Below, in pieces: positions 62,619-64,000 of a stretch of DNA of 64,000 nt. The stretch's first letter is position 1. Each line of letters begins with the position of its first letter. Origin of the DNA: Rhizobium grahamii CCGE 502 (GTDB lineage Bacteria > Pseudomonadota > Alphaproteobacteria > Rhizobiales > Rhizobiaceae); NCBI RefSeq assembly GCF_000298315.2, contig NZ_AEYE02000031.1, forward strand, positions 62,001 through 126,000. The letters are read 5' to 3'. The notes below the pieces were generated by a model that saw only the letters and a program-made list of their open reading frames with translations, did not search any database and was not told the origin of the DNA. Made by a program: the position numbers and the translations under genes.

Positions 62619-63727
62619 CAGGCTGCCGCCTCGCACGCCTTGAAGGAGGCTTCGAGCTTTTCGCGGTCGAGTTCGCGGCCGATGAAGACGAGGCGGGTTT
62701 CGTGCTTCTCGCCATCCTTCCACGGACGCTGATGATCACCTTCGACGATCATGTGGACGCCCTGAATGACATAGCGCTCGGGGTCGTCCTTGAAGGCGAT
62801 GATGCCCTTGAGCCGCAGGATGTTCGGGCCCTGTGTCTGGGTGATCTTCTGGACCCAGGGGAAGAAGCGTTCAGGGTTCATCTCGCCGCCGCGCAGCGAG
62901 ACCGACTGGACCGTCACGTCATGGATCGGCGACATCGCGCCATGATGATGGTGGTCATGGTCATGATCATGATGGTGATGATGGTCATGATCGTGGTCGT
63001 GATCATGCGCATGGTGATGATGGTCGTGGTCGCAATCCGGGCCGCAGACGTGATCGTCGTGGTCATGATCGAGGAAATGCGGATCGTTCTCCAGCGCGCG
63101 CTCAAGGTTGAAGGCGCCCTGATCGAGAACGCGCGCCAGATCGACGCCCGAACGGCTTGTCTTGTAGACGCGGGCCGATGGGTTGATGGCGTGGACGACG
63201 TCCTCGATCTGCGCCAGTTCTTCCGGCGTCACGAGGTCCGTCTTGTTGATCAGTACGACATCGGCAAAGGCGATCTGGTCTTCGGCTTCGCGGCTGTCCT
63301 TCAGGCGTAGCGGCAGGTGCTTGGCGTCGACGAGGGCGACAACCGCATCGAGTTCCGTCTTGGCGCGAACGTCATCATCCATGAAGAAGGTCTGGGCGAC
63401 CGGTACTGGGTCGGCAAGGCCGGTGGTTTCAACGATGATGCCGTCGAAACGGCCGGGGCGGCGCATCAGGCCTTCGACGACGCGGATCAGGTCGCCGCGC
63501 ACGGTGCAACAGACGCAGCCGTTGTTCATTTCATAGATTTCTTCGTCGGATTCGACGATCAGGTCGTTGTCGATGCCGATCTCGCCGAACTCGTTGACGA
63601 TGACCGCATATTTCTTGCCGTGGTTCTCCGACAGGATGCGGTTGAGCAAGGTCGTCTTGCCGGCGCCGAGGTAGCCGGTGAGGACGGTAACGGGGATTGG
63701 CTTCTGCTGGGTGGGGATCGCGTCGGT
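62618..63727 (-). CDS. COG0523 (CobW/ZigA-like) GTPase, metal chaperone
   Basis: The 369-residue protein has the P-loop [16 protein letters not shown], the family metal motif [12 protein letters not shown] (CxCC), [10 protein letters not shown] and the base-recognition NKTDLV. A His/Asp-rich stretch of about 45 residues near residues 225-270 can bind zinc or similar metals. The C-terminal CobW domain follows. COG0523 GTPases hand zinc (or cobalt, nickel) to client proteins, often under Zur control; a Zur-like box lies 96 bp upstream. ATG 63727 follows GAGG. Confidence 0.92.
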   Translation of the reverse strand, partial: TDAIPTQQKPIPVTVLTGYLGAGKTTLLNRILSENHGKKYAVIVNEFGEIGIDNDLIVESDEEIYEMNNGCVCCTVRGDLIRVVEGLMRRPGRFDGIIVETTGLADPVPVAQTFFMDDDVRAKTELDAVVALVDAKHLPLRLKDSREAEDQIAFADVVLINKTDLVTPEELAQIEDVVHAINPSARVYKTSRSGVDLARVLDQGAFNLERALENDPHFLDHDHDDHVCGPDCDHDHHHHAHDHDHDHDHHHHHDHDHDHHHHGAMSPIHDVTVQSVSLRGGEMNPERFFPWVQKITQTQGPNILRLKGIIAFKDDPERYVIQGVHMIVEGDHQRPWKDGEKHETRLVFIGRELDREKLEASFKACEAAA

Positions 63728-63822
63728 CATAAGAACCTCGAGAGATGGCACGCCCGGGGGCGGGGCTGAAAATTCGTCGGTCTCATATAAGGAGTTGCGC
63801 GCGGCAGTTCAAAGGGATTCGT

Positions 63823-63839
63823 ATGTTATAAGATCACAT
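63823..63839. promoter_or_regulatory. Candidate Zur box upstream of the COG0523 GTPase
   Basis: ATGTTATAAGATCACAT resembles the ATGTTATnnTATAACAT-type Zur site of alphaproteobacteria as I recall it, with the left half intact and two deviations in the right. It lies between the creatininase stop and the GTPase start. Confidence 0.55.
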
Positions 63840-63855
63840 CGCGACGGCAAGGGTT

Positions 63856-64000
63856 TCAATCGAGCTCCGCCGCGTCAAATGCATCGACATCCTCGAGCAG
63901 TTCGACCAGGCCTTTTACGGAATGCGCGATCAGCGCCTCGCCCTTCTCCGCTGTCGCAAGCGATGCGTTGCCCGCGACACCCGATGGGCTGAGATCCTGC
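63856..64000 (-). CDS. Creatininase-family protein, C-terminal fragment (cut by window edge)
   Basis: The last 47 residues read QDLSPSGVAGNASLATAEKG, then EALIAHSVKGLVELLEDVDAF and a short acidic end. This matches the conserved C-terminus of creatinine amidohydrolase-like metal enzymes, where ATAEKG follows a glycine-rich turn. The catalytic part lies beyond the window. It is upstream of and on the same strand as the GTPase gene but separated by the candidate Zur box, so it is probably a separate transcript. Confidence 0.7.
   Translation of the reverse strand, partial: QDLSPSGVAGNASLATAEKGEALIAHSVKGLVELLEDVDAFDAAELD

Noticed and set aside
62938-63080. Repetitive CAT/ATG-rich stretch that looks like a tandem repeat
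   Set aside because: It is the His/Asp-codon tract inside the COG0523 GTPase, read in frame and expected for this family; not a separate repeat or CRISPR.

Overview
The window is GC-rich, densely coded bacterial chromosome, best explained as a Rhizobiaceae alphaproteobacterium (Sinorhizobium/Ensifer or Rhizobium type). The reasons are the gene content and families: a gltX-lysS pair near an EmrR-EmrA-EmrB efflux cassette and a LacI-xylB-xylA block, an alphaproteobacterial lysine/ornithine decarboxylase with a long leader, a COG0523 GTPase coupled to a WD40 gene, and many LacI/TetR/LysR/AraC-controlled catabolic units. I see no rRNA or tRNA gene, CRISPR array, intact transposase, prophage or replication origin. 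The window cuts a gene at each end.

Region by region. 1-7.1 kb: the start of a secreted protein, a LysR regulator, a membrane-anchored protein, the gltX-lysS operon and an SLC13-type permease. 7.1-25.3 kb: regulator/effector units, namely TetR/aldo-keto reductase with a doubled palindromic operator, DUF4239 membrane protein, glutathione peroxidase, a first TetR/EmrA/EmrB cassette, AraC/phytanoyl-CoA-dioxygenase-like pair, TerC, AraC-GyrI, a second TetR/EmrA/EmrB cassette, and the xylose block. 25.4-30.3 kb: a secreted phosphodiester glycosidase, a SnoaL-like protein, a nitrilase-NmrA operon, and about 1.3 kb of decayed DNA holding a broken MarR regulator, a frameshifted monooxygenase fragment and an orphan reading frame. 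30.3-40.1 kb: a LacI-controlled sugar ABC importer (ATPase, permease, binding protein), a class III nucleotide-cyclase/TPR protein with an altered catalytic residue, and a TIM-barrel isomerase plus Gfo/Idh dehydrogenase that share a related LacI-type site. 40.2-51.1 kb: DoxX, ABC-F ATPase, two esterases divergent from a GH1 beta-glucosidase, an FMN reductase, a CHASE4-like/GGDEF/EAL protein, TrhO and an overlapping CYTH/CHAD pair. 51.2-64 kb: KDPG aldolase, a DUF533/TerB-like protein, acetyltransferases, a NicO/DUF1007 metal pair, LysR, the decarboxylase with a probable speF leader RNA, small proteins, a serine hydrolase, and a CobW-WD40-GNAT run behind a candidate Zur box, ending in a creatininase C-terminus.

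The genes fit a soil or plant-associated lifestyle: uptake and breakdown of plant sugars and glycosides (xylAB, ABC importer, beta-glucosidase, acetylxylan-esterase-like enzymes, KDPG aldolase), export of plant phenolics or antibiotics (two EmrAB pumps), metal handling (NicO, COG0523), polyamine synthesis and c-di-GMP signalling. Several regulators sit beside readable palindromic operators, which makes many regulatory assignments testable. The items most worth a second look are the decayed MarR locus with its surviving operators, the substituted cyclase, the paired EmrAB cassettes, the nested TetR operator/promoter, the decarboxylase leader, the Zur-CobW-WD40 unit, and unlisted small proteins.
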